Notes: generated by a model not told the origin, from the sequence alone. Shown: positions 26,780 through 35,926, counted from the first letter of the stretch. The stretch: 64,000 bases of DNA from Paenibacillus sp. FSL K6-3182 (GCF_037976325.1 NZ_CP150265.1:262001-326000), one strand, 5' to 3'. Program-made: numbers and translations.

Positions 26780-27919
26780 ATGTCATTTTCTATGGAAGTG
26801 ATTAGTGAGGAAAAATTGAAATCAGCAATGGAGGAGCAGGTTAAGCCCGAGCCAGAGGAATTAACGCAGCTGAAGGAGCTGGCTTTAAATAATGTTTCTA
26901 CGATTTTGGCATTGGATATCGAGTCATTGGAGAAACGGAGGGCGGTCTTGCAATCCATCGATAGCTTTGGGATGAGCTCCATGCGGTCATCCTCGGAGAA
27001 AAATGCTCTTTTGCAGGTTTCTGTAGGGAACTTATCCAAAACAGGGGATGAAGGCGGGCAGGTAGCCAAGGGCTTGGCGGAGCTGCATCTTCAGTTAAAA
27101 GATCTAGATCCCAGCGTCATAGATTTTGCGAAAAGCGGGGTTTTAGGCATGTTGTTTAACCCTTTGCGGCGTTATTTTGTAAAGTACCAAAAAGCAGATG
27201 CTGTCATTTCGGACATCATAATATCTTTGGATAAGGGAAAAACGGTATTGAAAAATGATAATACAACCTTGGAAATTGAGCAGCATGCTCTCAGGGAGCT
27301 CACTAAAAAGCTTCAAAAGGAAATCCAACTGGGTGTGTTAATGGATTCGGAAATTGAATCGCAGATCGAAGCAGCTAAACTGCGTCAAGAATCTGAAGAC
27401 AAAATCCTGTTCATTACAGAGGAAGTTTTGTTTCCTTTGCGCCAGCGTCTCATGGATTTGCAGCAAATGCTGGTCGTTAATCAACAGGGGATTATGGCAA
27501 TTGAAGTTGTGATGAGAAATAATAAGGAGCTTATGAGAGGGGTAGACAGAGCAAGGAACGTTACCGTTTCTGCCTTGAAAATTTCAGTCACAGTAGCCAG
27601 CGCACTCTACAATCAAAGGATTGTACTAAAAAAGATTGAGCTTCTCAATCAAACCACGGACACTCTCATCAGCGGCACTTCAAAAATGCTGAAAGATCAA
27701 GGCGCAGCGATCCATAAGCAATCACTTGAAACAAATATTTCAGTCGACACGATGAAACAGGCTTTTGTTGATGTGCTGTCGGCGTTAGATTCAATTAGCA
27801 CCTATAAGCAGGAGGCGCTTCCTCGCATGCGTGAAACCATTAGTCAGTTCAGAGAACTGGCAAATGAGGGAGAGAGCAGAATTTTGCGGCTGGAGAAGGG
27901 GCAAAAGTTAGGCTTGTAG
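26780..27919 (+). CDS. telA: TelA/KlaA family toxic-anion resistance protein
   Basis: A 379-residue cytoplasmic, mostly helical protein. The stretch LDPSVIDFAKSGVLGMLFNPLRRYFVKYQKA and the later LQQMLVVNQQGIMAIEVVMRNNKELMRGVDRARNVTVSALKISVTVASAL are characteristic of TelA (tellurite resistance) proteins. Mechanism is unknown; family members are linked to tellurite, cell-envelope and antibiotic stress. GAGGAGGGG precedes the ATG. Third gene of the operon, 25 bases after the VWA protein. Confidence 0.9.
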   Translation: MSFSMEVISEEKLKSAMEEQVKPEPEELTQLKELALNNVSTILALDIESLEKRRAVLQSIDSFGMSSMRSSSEKNALLQVSVGNLSKTGDEGGQVAKGLAELHLQLKDLDPSVIDFAKSGVLGMLFNPLRRYFVKYQKADAVISDIIISLDKGKTVLKNDNTTLEIEQHALRELTKKLQKEIQLGVLMDSEIESQIEAAKLRQESEDKILFITEEVLFPLRQRLMDLQQMLVVNQQGIMAIEVVMRNNKELMRGVDRARNVTVSALKISVTVASALYNQRIVLKKIELLNQTTDTLISGTSKMLKDQGAAIHKQSLETNISVDTMKQAFVDVLSALDSISTYKQEALPRMRETISQFRELANEGESRILRLEKGQKLGL

Positions 27920-28001
27920 ATTGCACGATGAGGAGGGGTAAAGCCCCGCTAAAAAGAGTTAATATTCTAGTAAATGCATCAATTAATTTGCAAATACGTA
28001 C

Positions 28002-28034
28002 AAACACCCCTGGCGATAACCGCCGGGGGTGTTT
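28002..28034. terminator. Bidirectional terminator between telA and mgtC
   Basis: AAACACCCCTGGCG (28002-28015), loop ATAAC, CGCCGGGGGTGTTT (28021-28034): 14 pairs with one T-G. It serves both convergent units. Confidence 0.85.
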
Positions 28035-28045
28035 AACTATTTATT

Positions 28046-28753
28046 CTATTCAAAACTGACAGCAACGACTCCGCCGATTTGTTTCATTTCGGCTACGATT
28101 TCCTTCGGCTCCATGGTTCTTGGAACGACGATATCAAGCTTTACTTCCCAGCATAAAGGCATATCTAGCGATGGACGTATCCGCTGCAGCATCATTTTTT
28201 GCGTCATAATCGAGCGGCTGGCAAGCCTCTGGGTGACGATGTCCAGCAGCTCCTCTTCTGTCTCCGCCTGAATGGTAAGCTTTCTAACCTTCTTGCTCTT
28301 CAGAAAACGGTGCTCCACTTTATTGAAAACCCATAATGTTATGAACACAAGAATCGTTCCTGCCGCTGCGCTAAAATAAAAGCCAGCACCGATCTGCAGC
28401 CCAATGGCTGCGACGACCCATAAGGAAGCGGCTGTGGTCAGCCCTGTAATGGACTTGCCTGTGAATAAAATCGTGCCGGCTCCGAGAAAGCCGACGCCGG
28501 TAATGACAGCCGTTGCTAACCGCGCCGGGTCAATACGTACGTTGGGCTCTCCCGCAAATTCAGCGAAGCCGTAAATGGACAGCAGCATGATCATCGAAGA
28601 GCCGAGGCAAACCAGAATATGCGTGCGAAGCCCAGCCGGATGATTTTGCTGCTCCCGTTCGAAGCCGATGAGACCGCCAAGAAATACGGCCAGAGACAAC
28701 CGGATTAGGATGGTGGCATGGTCAATAACCCACGGGTTATCCAAGGCGATCAC
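28046..28753 (-). CDS. MgtC/SapB family membrane protein
   Basis: A 235-residue protein. The first 150 residues hold about four helices with the family signature FLGGLIGFEREQQNHPAGLRTHILVCLGSS and VITGVGFLGAGTILFTGKSITGLTTAASLWVVAAIG. A soluble ACT-like C-terminus (about 160-235) follows. MgtC proteins modulate ATP synthase activity or Mg/phosphate homeostasis. The GTG start overlaps the stop of the PHP gene (GTGA), placing it last in the sugar-transport operon. Confidence 0.9.
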   Translation of the reverse strand: MIALDNPWVIDHATILIRLSLAVFLGGLIGFEREQQNHPAGLRTHILVCLGSSMIMLLSIYGFAEFAGEPNVRIDPARLATAVITGVGFLGAGTILFTGKSITGLTTAASLWVVAAIGLQIGAGFYFSAAAGTILVFITLWVFNKVEHRFLKSKKVRKLTIQAETEEELLDIVTQRLASRSIMTQKMMLQRIRPSLDMPLCWEVKLDIVVPRTMEPKEIVAEMKQIGGVVAVSFE

Positions 28754-29547
28754 CGACTAATTGGAACCATCAACCGTTCGCGTTTGCGGAATATGGCCCA
28801 TTCTCGATACCCAATTTCATATAAATGGCTGCCGATGGCCGAGAAATGCTCGCCTACGCGTTCGGGTTGGTGCGCATCGGAGCCGAAGGTCACCTTAACC
28901 CCATAATGGAGCGCGCGTTCTAGGAAATAGCCATCCGGCACCCAATTGTTGTCGGAAGAATTGATTTCAATGACGACGTCACTAGCAGCGATTGCTTTCA
29001 ACGTGACGTCGGCAGCTTCTGTGCGGAGCTCTGGATAACCGTAGAAGTAGCGGTTCAATGAATCTACATGACCTAAAATATCATATAATCCACATTTGGC
29101 GGACTGAGCGATATAATCATAAAATAAATTTTTTACTTCCAGTTTACGTGCTGCAGTCAAGCCTTCCCAATACTCTGAATCGTATATGCCGATACCGGCG
29201 AATTCATGCACGGAGCCAATGACATAGTCAAAAGGATAAGAAGCGATAACCGAGCGGTATAAATCCAGATGATCCGGTAAAAAATCAGCTTCGATGCCGA
29301 GCAGCACCTCTATTTTTTCTTCATAGTCTTTCTTTAGCTCCAAGACCTCTTTAATATAAGCTGGAAACTCGCTTTTTGCCATGCTGCCAGTTAAGGAAGG
29401 ACGATCCTCAGCAATTGCGAAAAATGGTGTATGATCCGAGATGCCGATAATATCTAATCCCTGTGTTATTGCTGCTTCGATATATTCCTTGACGGAACCA
29501 ACTGCGTGTCCGCAGCGTTCATGATGCGTATGATAGTCAAACTTCAT
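28750..29547 (-). CDS. PHP-domain phosphatase, HisJ/histidinol-phosphatase family
   Basis: A 265-residue cytoplasmic metal-dependent phosphoesterase. PHP motifs: FDYHTHHERCGHA at the N-terminus, IGISDHTPF, LGIEADF, YVIGSVHEF, ILGHVDSLNRY, and the final TFGSDAHQPERVG. GGAGG lies 7 bases before ATG 29547. Histidine genes are not nearby; its place between a sugar ABC system and mgtC suggests it may act on a phosphorylated sugar or related ester instead. That is inference. Confidence 0.85.
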   Translation of the reverse strand: MKFDYHTHHERCGHAVGSVKEYIEAAITQGLDIIGISDHTPFFAIAEDRPSLTGSMAKSEFPAYIKEVLELKKDYEEKIEVLLGIEADFLPDHLDLYRSVIASYPFDYVIGSVHEFAGIGIYDSEYWEGLTAARKLEVKNLFYDYIAQSAKCGLYDILGHVDSLNRYFYGYPELRTEAADVTLKAIAASDVVIEINSSDNNWVPDGYFLERALHYGVKVTFGSDAHQPERVGEHFSAIGSHLYEIGYREWAIFRKRERLMVPISR

Positions 29548-29590
29548 GTAGTACCTCCGATGAATGCGTAATGAATACTAAATAATAAAT

Positions 29591-30448
29591 TTAGCCTTTA
29601 GAGCCGGATACAACGATTCCTTGAATGAAATACTTTTGAGCAAAAAAGAAAATGAACAGCAGCGGCAAAATCGCGACCAGCGAAGCTGCCATCAACAGAT
29701 GCCACGGTGTTGCTCCGTATGCAGCTGTAAAATTAGCGAGCCCGAGTGAAATCGGGTATTTCGTCATATCGTTCAAATAAATGAGCGGTCCGAATAGATC
29801 ATTCCATCTCGATATCAGCTCCAAAATAGCCGCAGTTGCGAACGCAGGCATGGAGAGGGGAATCAGGATTCGGAAATACATCGTGAAATGGCTTCCTCCG
29901 TCGATTTTGACGGCTTCATCCAATTCTTTGGTAATGCCCAAATAAAATTGGCGCATTAGAAAAATGGTGAAGGAGCTTGCTGTAAAAGCTGGAATCACGA
30001 GCGGCAAATACGTGCCTGTCCAGTGCAGCTTTGTAAACAGCAAATATTGCGGAATCAAGGTGACTTGGGACGGAATCATCATCGTACTGAGGACAAGCCC
30101 GAATAAAAGCATACTTCCGCGCGCCCGCAATCTCGCAAAAGCGAAGGCGGCCATCGACGAGGAGAATACAACTGCACCTACCGTCACGGCTGAGTACCAT
30201 ACCGAGTTCCATAGGAAACGAGCCATAGGGGCATCGATGAAAATCTGCTTAAAGTTGATCCACTGCAAATGGGCTGGAAACCATGTCATCGGAACGCGAT
30301 GAATTTCGCCGATGGTCTTAAGCGAAGTGGAGAGCATCCAAAACAGCGGAAATGCGAATAATAGAACGCCTCCGTATAGAAGGATGTAGATGATTGTTTT
30401 GTCCATCAGACGCAGATCGCCGTGATTGTACGATTTTTTTCGCTTCAT
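29591..30448 (-). CDS. Sugar ABC transporter permease, MalG/UgpE type
   Basis: About 285 residues, six helices, with EAA loop ELDEAVKIDGGSHFTMYFRILIPLS and C-terminal FFAQKYFIQGIVVSGSKG. The best start is the ATG at 30448, 10 bases after AAAGGAGG; the frame extends upstream to 30484 but that part overlaps the preceding gene's stop. Forms the channel with the next gene upstream. Confidence 0.92.
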   Translation of the reverse strand: MKRKKSYNHGDLRLMDKTIIYILLYGGVLLFAFPLFWMLSTSLKTIGEIHRVPMTWFPAHLQWINFKQIFIDAPMARFLWNSVWYSAVTVGAVVFSSSMAAFAFARLRARGSMLLFGLVLSTMMIPSQVTLIPQYLLFTKLHWTGTYLPLVIPAFTASSFTIFLMRQFYLGITKELDEAVKIDGGSHFTMYFRILIPLSMPAFATAAILELISRWNDLFGPLIYLNDMTKYPISLGLANFTAAYGATPWHLLMAASLVAILPLLFIFFFAQKYFIQGIVVSGSKG

Positions 30449-30464
30449 AATAAAGGAACCTCCT

Positions 30465-31364
30465 TTACTTCGAGTCATATTCATAGTGGACGAATTTTTT
30501 GGAGCCCCACAGCGATACGAGAGTCAGCGCGAAAATAAGCAGGAATAATATCCATGCCTGAGCGGAGGCATACCCCATCCGGAACTGCTTGAATGCAGTA
30601 TCAAATAAATAATACACGTAGAAATAGGAGTTCCAGTCCGGCCCTCCCTTCGTGATAACGTAGGCTTCCGTAAAGATTTGCAGTGATCCGATCATGCTAA
30701 TGATGGTATTGAATAAAATGACAGGTGAAATAAGCGGAATCGTAATTTTACGGAACTTCGCGAAACCGCTCGCCCCTTCCATAGATGCGGCTTCAAACAG
30801 ATCTGCCGGCAGCGATTGCAGCGCGGCAAGAAAGATCACCATCGTGCTGCCTGATGCCGTCAATTGCATGAGTACCATGGATGGAACGACCGTACCCGGG
30901 CTCGTAAACCAACCTGGTCCTTGAATGCCGAACCAATCATAAAGGACTGAGTTCACGACACCGAACTGCGGGTTAAGCAGCCATGACCACAAAAAGGAGA
31001 CAGCTACACCAGATATGATGCTTGGTGCGTAATACAGCGTGCGTAGGAGCGATTGCCCCTTGATTTTTTGATTAAGCAGAACGGCAACAATCAAAGATGT
31101 CAGTATCGTAAACGGTACGGCCATAACGCTGTAATAGAGAGTCACGGACAATGACTTGTAAAACAGCCGGTCTCCGAACAGCGTGCTGTAATTGCTTGTT
31201 CCTGCAAATGTCGGGGACGAGATGACATTGTAATCAGTGAAGCTGAGCAGCAGCGAGACGAGAATCGGTCCCCCGGTGAAGCATATAAAACCGATAAACC
31301 AAGGGGCTATGAAAAACCAAAACGACCGTTCCTCGCGCTTCATGGCCAGCGAAAGCTTTCTCAT
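30465..31364 (-). CDS. Sugar ABC transporter permease, MalF/UgpA type
   Basis: A 299-residue permease: FWFFIAPWFIGFICFTGGPILVSLLLSFTDYN at the N-terminus, six helices, EAA loop FEAASMEGASGFAKFRKITIPLISP. GGAGG precedes ATG 31364. Heterodimer partner of the MalG-like protein. Confidence 0.92.
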   Translation of the reverse strand: MRKLSLAMKREERSFWFFIAPWFIGFICFTGGPILVSLLLSFTDYNVISSPTFAGTSNYSTLFGDRLFYKSLSVTLYYSVMAVPFTILTSLIVAVLLNQKIKGQSLLRTLYYAPSIISGVAVSFLWSWLLNPQFGVVNSVLYDWFGIQGPGWFTSPGTVVPSMVLMQLTASGSTMVIFLAALQSLPADLFEAASMEGASGFAKFRKITIPLISPVILFNTIISMIGSLQIFTEAYVITKGGPDWNSYFYVYYLFDTAFKQFRMGYASAQAWILFLLIFALTLVSLWGSKKFVHYEYDSK

Positions 31365-31446
31365 GGGCTACCTCCGTTGGGCCGGCGGATGCCTTCTGAT
31401 GAAGGGCATCCGCTCGGCTGAAATTTACTTAAAGCTCTGGCTGCTA

Positions 31447-32823
31447 TTAATTCAAATTCAAGGATAGGAGGTTATCATTCAACACTTTCAAACCGTCGGC
31501 TATGTTCTTCTTGCCTCCCCATACCAGATAGAGCGATTGGTTCATCGTTTCTAGAACCGTATTGAATTTGACGATCAAATGGTTTTCAGCTTCCCGGCCA
31601 TACTTGATCGAGCCTTCGTGAACCTGTTTGAATGCCTCAGGATCCATGCCGATTTCTGCACCCATTTTGTCATACCAAAGCTTAAATAAGCTCGCGTCTG
31701 CCGGCGTTCTCCCTACTTCATTCATGTAACGGTAGGCGCCGCCGCCTTCAGCTGGATTAGCTAAATGCCGGACAAATTCCCATGCCTCGTCGGGATGCTT
31801 GCTTGTTGCCGAGATGCTCCAAGGATCAACATAAAGGGTAACCTTGCGTCCTTCATGATAGGGAACAGCCGCAACGCCCCATTTGAAATCCGCTTGCTTG
31901 TAGGAGCCGAGTCCCCAGCCGCCGGAAATGTACATACCGACTTTGCCGGTAAGGAAAGGATCGCCCAGCTGCGCGGATGCGGCTACTGTCTCTGCGTCCG
32001 GTGCTACTTTGTATTTATTGATCAAATCCACATTGAACTGCAGTGCTTCGACGTTAATCGGCTTCATTAGATCAGGCTCACCCATTACGCCAGATGTATA
32101 AGCTTCGGGCTTGAATAGATCTCCTCCGAATAGCCATGTCATTGCATTTGCGCTTAATGCGCTGGAGAAGCCAAAAACCTGCTTGCGAGCGTCACCTACG
32201 TCATGAGACAACTTTTGTGCGGTTTCGAGCATCGCATCGAAATTCCAAGACTTATCATCCCAGTCGGTCGTCGGGTAAGAAAGGCCAGCAGCATCGAATA
32301 AGTCCTTGTTGTAATAAAGATAAGTAGCGTTGCTTACGAGCGGAACGCCGTAATTTTTACCGTTGATTTTATAAATATCGAGCAGGTTAGGGTCCATTGT
32401 ATCGAGCTCGGGAGCCCCTTTCTCAATATAAGGAGTAAGGTCCTTCAATGCGCCCATCTTCATATAAGTAGCAAATCCGCTATCCGCCTGATTGGGATTC
32501 CAAACATCCGGTGCATTGCCGCTGGCAATCAAGGTAGTCAGCTTTTGATCGAATTGATCGTACGGGATATTCTCAAGCCGCACTTTAACATTCGGATGGC
32601 TTTCTTCGAAGGTCGAAACCATTGCGTCCTGCCATGCCTTTTTGTCCGGGTCTGCTGCCATTACCCAAACGATCTCAACCTTATCCTTGCCGTTGTTCTT
32701 TACCCCTTCGTTGCTGTTATTTTTTGACCCGGCTTCACCGCCGCAAGCAGACAACGTGGTAGAAAGGGAAAACAAAAGAAGTGCACTCATCACTAAACGA
32801 TTTTTCGTTATTAGATTTTTCAT
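31447..32823 (-). CDS. Sugar-binding lipoprotein, family-1 (MalE/UgpB type)
   Basis: A 458-residue extracellular binding protein with lipobox LSACGGE and a Ser/Asn/Gly-rich linker. The sequences FEESHPNVKVRLENIPYDQFDQKLTTLIASGNAPDVW and YGVPLVSNATYLYYNKDLFDAAGL are typical of carbohydrate-binding ABC receptors. First gene of the minus-strand operon; divergent from the AraC gene at 33065, which likely controls it. Confidence 0.92.
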   Translation of the reverse strand: MKNLITKNRLVMSALLLFSLSTTLSACGGEAGSKNNSNEGVKNNGKDKVEIVWVMAADPDKKAWQDAMVSTFEESHPNVKVRLENIPYDQFDQKLTTLIASGNAPDVWNPNQADSGFATYMKMGALKDLTPYIEKGAPELDTMDPNLLDIYKINGKNYGVPLVSNATYLYYNKDLFDAAGLSYPTTDWDDKSWNFDAMLETAQKLSHDVGDARKQVFGFSSALSANAMTWLFGGDLFKPEAYTSGVMGEPDLMKPINVEALQFNVDLINKYKVAPDAETVAASAQLGDPFLTGKVGMYISGGWGLGSYKQADFKWGVAAVPYHEGRKVTLYVDPWSISATSKHPDEAWEFVRHLANPAEGGGAYRYMNEVGRTPADASLFKLWYDKMGAEIGMDPEAFKQVHEGSIKYGREAENHLIVKFNTVLETMNQSLYLVWGGKKNIADGLKVLNDNLLSLNLN

Positions 32824-33064
32824 GACAACCCCCGTATTCGTTTTTTTGAACCCACTTTTACAAAATGTTAATAAAACTAACTCGAATTATTGTTATTTCA
32901 TTCCAAAAGCATGTTCTACTATGCATCACCCACTGTTGTTATGCCTTATTGCTAACCAATATAGCATATGATAATATGAATTATAAGCACATATCTTATC
33001 TAATTTATCATTTTTCTACGTATATTACTTTGAATATAAACTCATTACTTTACATGGTGGTGTA

Positions 33065-33919
33065 ATGTTTATGGAGTCGAATTTTTATGAAGCTGCAAAG
33101 TTTGATATTAGTCGTGAGAGAAAAACTGACACAAGCATGCCATCACGTCATTATCATAATGGCTATGAAATCTTCTATCTCGTCTCTGGTGATATCAGCT
33201 ACTTTATCGAAGATAAAAGCTATCAGGTGGTTGGCGGCGCGTTATTGATCATCAATGTGAATGAGATTCATAAGCTGGTCAATTCAAGCAGAGAATCTTT
33301 TGAGCGGATTACGCTGTTGTTTCAAGAGGAATTCCTTGAGGATATGTTTCCTTACAATGACAGCTTTCATGTGCTATCCAGCTTTTCAAGCGGCAAAAAT
33401 TTCATGCCCTTAAACGGCCAAGAACAAAGCATGATCGAGAAGCTTTTCGATAAAATGATTGCGGAATTTATTAAGCAGCCTCCCGGCTATGAATATTATT
33501 TAAAAACACTGCTGTTCGAGCTGCTTATTTTCCTTTACCGCAAGACGTCAACGCTGCCTGCAGCTGAACATGACGGAAGCAATCCGATCAATAAAAAGAT
33601 TTTTGAAATCGTTGATTATTTGAACCAGCATTATCATGAAAACCAAACGATTCAGGGCATATCCAGCAGGTTTTTCATCAGCTCCTCTTACTTTTGCAAA
33701 ATGTTTCGGGAGAACACAGGCTTCACCTTCACAGAGTATTTGAACAATGTTCGAATCAAGGAGGCACGCCAGCTCTTAACGGGGAGCACCTTGAAAATAG
33801 CTGATATTGCTGAAAAGGTCGGCTTTGAGAGCATGACGCATTTTGGACGTATTTTCAAAGATATTACCGGCCATTCACCACTTAAATACCGTCAAGCTTA
33901 TAAGTTCGAATTGAATTAA
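33065..33919 (+). CDS. AraC-family regulator with cupin sensor
   Basis: A 284-residue cytoplasmic regulator. Residues 1-130 form a cupin-like ligand domain (PSRHYHNGYEIFYLVSGDISYFIEDKSYQVVGGALLIIN). Residues 180-280 hold two helix-turn-helix motifs (IQGISSRFFISSSYFCKMFRENTG and IADIAEKVGFESMTHFGRIFKDITG). It is divergent from the sugar ABC operon across a 241-base control region, so it is the likely activator. Start at ATG 33065 or 33071; binding site weak. Confidence 0.9.
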   Translation: MFMESNFYEAAKFDISRERKTDTSMPSRHYHNGYEIFYLVSGDISYFIEDKSYQVVGGALLIINVNEIHKLVNSSRESFERITLLFQEEFLEDMFPYNDSFHVLSSFSSGKNFMPLNGQEQSMIEKLFDKMIAEFIKQPPGYEYYLKTLLFELLIFLYRKTSTLPAAEHDGSNPINKKIFEIVDYLNQHYHENQTIQGISSRFFISSSYFCKMFRENTGFTFTEYLNNVRIKEARQLLTGSTLKIADIAEKVGFESMTHFGRIFKDITGHSPLKYRQAYKFELN

Positions 33920-33925
33920 CCAAAT

Positions 33926-33972
33926 AAAAAAGCCAACTCCGACGCAAATCATGCGCGGTTGTTGGCTTTTTT
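33926..33972. terminator. Bidirectional terminator between convergent regulators
   Basis: AAAAAAGCCAAC (33926-33937) pairs with GTTGGCTTTTTT (33961-33972); inside, CCG/CGG and CGCA/TGCG extend the stem. Confidence 0.88.
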
Positions 33973-33997
33973 AGATTAAGCTATTTATAGTTCAACC

Positions 33998-34975
33998 TTA
34001 TTTCTGCGACTGCTCTACCTGTGCGATTAAGGCATCTACCGCTTCATCCACGAGGTCAGGTCCATAATTCCATTTATTACGGGATATGTTTAAGACACGA
34101 TTATTTTTTACTGCGGGAATGGCTTTATAGAGAGGCTCTTGGAATAGTTTTGTCATCTCTTCCAGCTCATCATCCTTCATTTGTGTGAAGAAATAGTCGG
34201 CAGGCCGATCAGCCAACGATTCCATCGACAATGCAGCGCCGCCGTCCGCAAATTTCTCAAACTGCTCTGGCATTTGGAAGCCTAAATCCTCATAGATCAG
34301 CTTGCCCAAAGTACCGCCTTTGCCTCCCAATAGAACCTCGCCCTTATAAAGAATGAACGTGATGGCGGTTGTACCTTCTTTAATATTAATATTGATCTCA
34401 TCTCGGATACGCTCAAGCTTCTCCTCGAATTTAGAAATCCATGCTTCCGCCTCTGGCTTCCGGTTCATGACATCGCCCATCGCTCGGAGCGTATTGATGA
34501 CGTCTGGATCGCCGCCCCATGCTACAGCAACCGTTGGAGCTATTTTCTGATAAGTTTCGTAGATTTCAGCGCTATGATAGTCTGGCAGTATAATGATGTC
34601 TGGTTGTAGGGCAGATATAGCCTCTGCATTGCCAAGTCCATCACCGATGCTATCGGCCTCTGTCATGGTGTCTGGATATTGCTCAAGTGTACCTTGATCG
34701 ACCCCAACTGGCTCTAGTCCTAGCGGCAGCAAATAACCACCGTATGTAATGACGACAGCCTTGCTCGGCTTAACGGGGATAGTCACTTCTCGCCCTAATG
34801 CATCCTTATAAACCCTAGTCTCTGCCGGCAATGTATCTGTACTTTCACTATGCTGCTTATTATTGCCCTCCGTAGACTGCTGCACATTTGAATCTGAACC
34901 ACCACAAGCAGCAAGCAGCAACGATAGGCTAAACAATAGCGTTACAGCAATAGAAGGCTTAAAACCAAAACTCAT
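33998..34975 (-). CDS. Nested start: siderophore-binding lipoprotein alone
   Basis: An internal ATG (34975) has its own ribosome binding site, GGAGAG, eight bases upstream (plus-strand 34984-34989), and a perfect Fur box just before that. Starting here gives a 325-residue standard lipoprotein: MSFGFKPS, hydrophobic core, LLAACGG lipobox, type III binding fold. This is the form expected under iron starvation. Iron-siderophore binding is inferred from the fold and Fur control; no permease or ATPase genes lie in the window. Confidence 0.6.
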   Translation of the reverse strand: MSFGFKPSIAVTLLFSLSLLLAACGGSDSNVQQSTEGNNKQHSESTDTLPAETRVYKDALGREVTIPVKPSKAVVITYGGYLLPLGLEPVGVDQGTLEQYPDTMTEADSIGDGLGNAEAISALQPDIIILPDYHSAEIYETYQKIAPTVAVAWGGDPDVINTLRAMGDVMNRKPEAEAWISKFEEKLERIRDEININIKEGTTAITFILYKGEVLLGGKGGTLGKLIYEDLGFQMPEQFEKFADGGAALSMESLADRPADYFFTQMKDDELEEMTKLFQEPLYKAIPAVKNNRVLNISRNKWNYGPDLVDEAVDALIAQVEQSQK

Positions 34976-35926
34976 TTCATCCACTCTCCAAGTATCTTGT
35001 TGATAATGATTATCACTGTTAACAATATAACCTTCTTCTAGGGAGGGAGCAATGAACGATTCGGGCATAAAATTTGTGCGAACTGAACTTTTTAAACCGA
35101 GGTTATGCATTTTAAACTGAGCTGGTGTCTCGCCAGTTTGCTTTTTGAAAAGGCGGCTAAAATAATACATATCTGCATATCCGACACTGTAGGCGATATC
35201 ATGAATGGTCACCTCTGTTTCATTTAGCAAAAACTTAGCTTGATTCATACGTGTCTGAACGAGATACTCCATAGGGCTGCATCCATATTTTCGTTTAAAC
35301 ACTCTGGAGAGGTAGTGTGTACTGTAATGAAATATATTCGCGATCATCTCCATGGAGATCGTTTCGTGATAATGCGCATGAATATAATTAGCGATCTGTA
35401 CAGCCAGATCTGGCGGGGCAGCTTCAGTATCAGCGATACGCAGCTGGCGGAACTGCTCATGCACGAATTGGTAGAAAAGGCCTGTCACCTGCAGTCGGTC
35501 CAGCTCTTCACTCAGCTTCCAATGCTGCTGCATAGACTCTAGCAGAGCAAGCAGAGATAAGGGGTGTTTTGCTTTAAAAGTATATTGCTGCCCAAATGGA
35601 GCATGCTGTTCAGCTTGTCTTTGCGTAGATTGAGTAGATAAGCCGCGCATAGGTTTATATAAAATAAGATAGTAGTCAAAAGGACGGCTCAGACAGCTGA
35701 TATTCAACGTAGCGCCTTTGCCGCCGTGCAGCAGCAGGGAATTAGAAGATTCGACAGTCATTCCATCAAGACATATTTTAGCCTCACCTTGGTTAGTGAA
35801 GATAAAAGCATTTGCTGGAAGGCGGTAAGCTTGCAATTCCTCACCTGTCTTCATTGCCAAATGCCGAATATCAAGCACTTTAACCGGCGTTTGGCTCCAT
35901 ATTGTGATAGTCTCATGCCATTCCAT
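33998..35926 (-). CDS. AraC regulator fused in frame to a siderophore-type binding lipoprotein
   Basis: One uninterrupted 642-residue ORF. Residues 1-130 are a cupin-like domain; about 170-275 are AraC helix-turn-helix motifs (MIANIFHYSTHYLSRVFKRKYG, IHDIAYSVGYADMYYFSRLFKKQTGE). After about 40 linker residues comes a full lipoprotein signal, LLFSLSLLLAACGGS, then a helical-backbone (FhuD/BtuF-type) binding protein (TYGGYLLPLGLEPVGVDQG, ALQPDIIILPDY). Bacillus Btr (YbbB) also joins AraC and binding domains but, as I recall, lacks a signal peptide. A Fur box and an internal start lie inside the ORF. Start: ATG 35926 after GGGGT. It may be a membrane-tethered regulator, or two products from one ORF. 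Confidence 0.8.
   Translation of the reverse strand: MEWHETITIWSQTPVKVLDIRHLAMKTGEELQAYRLPANAFIFTNQGEAKICLDGMTVESSNSLLLHGGKGATLNISCLSRPFDYYLILYKPMRGLSTQSTQRQAEQHAPFGQQYTFKAKHPLSLLALLESMQQHWKLSEELDRLQVTGLFYQFVHEQFRQLRIADTEAAPPDLAVQIANYIHAHYHETISMEMIANIFHYSTHYLSRVFKRKYGCSPMEYLVQTRMNQAKFLLNETEVTIHDIAYSVGYADMYYFSRLFKKQTGETPAQFKMHNLGLKSSVRTNFMPESFIAPSLEEGYIVNSDNHYQQDTWRVDEMSFGFKPSIAVTLLFSLSLLLAACGGSDSNVQQSTEGNNKQHSESTDTLPAETRVYKDALGREVTIPVKPSKAVVITYGGYLLPLGLEPVGVDQGTLEQYPDTMTEADSIGDGLGNAEAISALQPDIIILPDYHSAEIYETYQKIAPTVAVAWGGDPDVINTLRAMGDVMNRKPEAEAWISKFEEKLERIRDEININIKEGTTAITFILYKGEVLLGGKGGTLGKLIYEDLGFQMPEQFEKFADGGAALSMESLADRPADYFFTQMKDDELEEMTKLFQEPLYKAIPAVKNNRVLNISRNKWNYGPDLVDEAVDALIAQVEQSQK
35001..35015 (-). 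promoter_or_regulatory. Fur box inside the coding sequence (copy 1)
   Basis: TGATAATGATTATCA, a perfect 7-1-7 palindrome and match to the Bacillus Fur consensus. It lies within the fused ORF, 25 bases before the internal start, and encodes part of the linker (D-N-H-Y on the coding strand). Confidence 0.85.
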
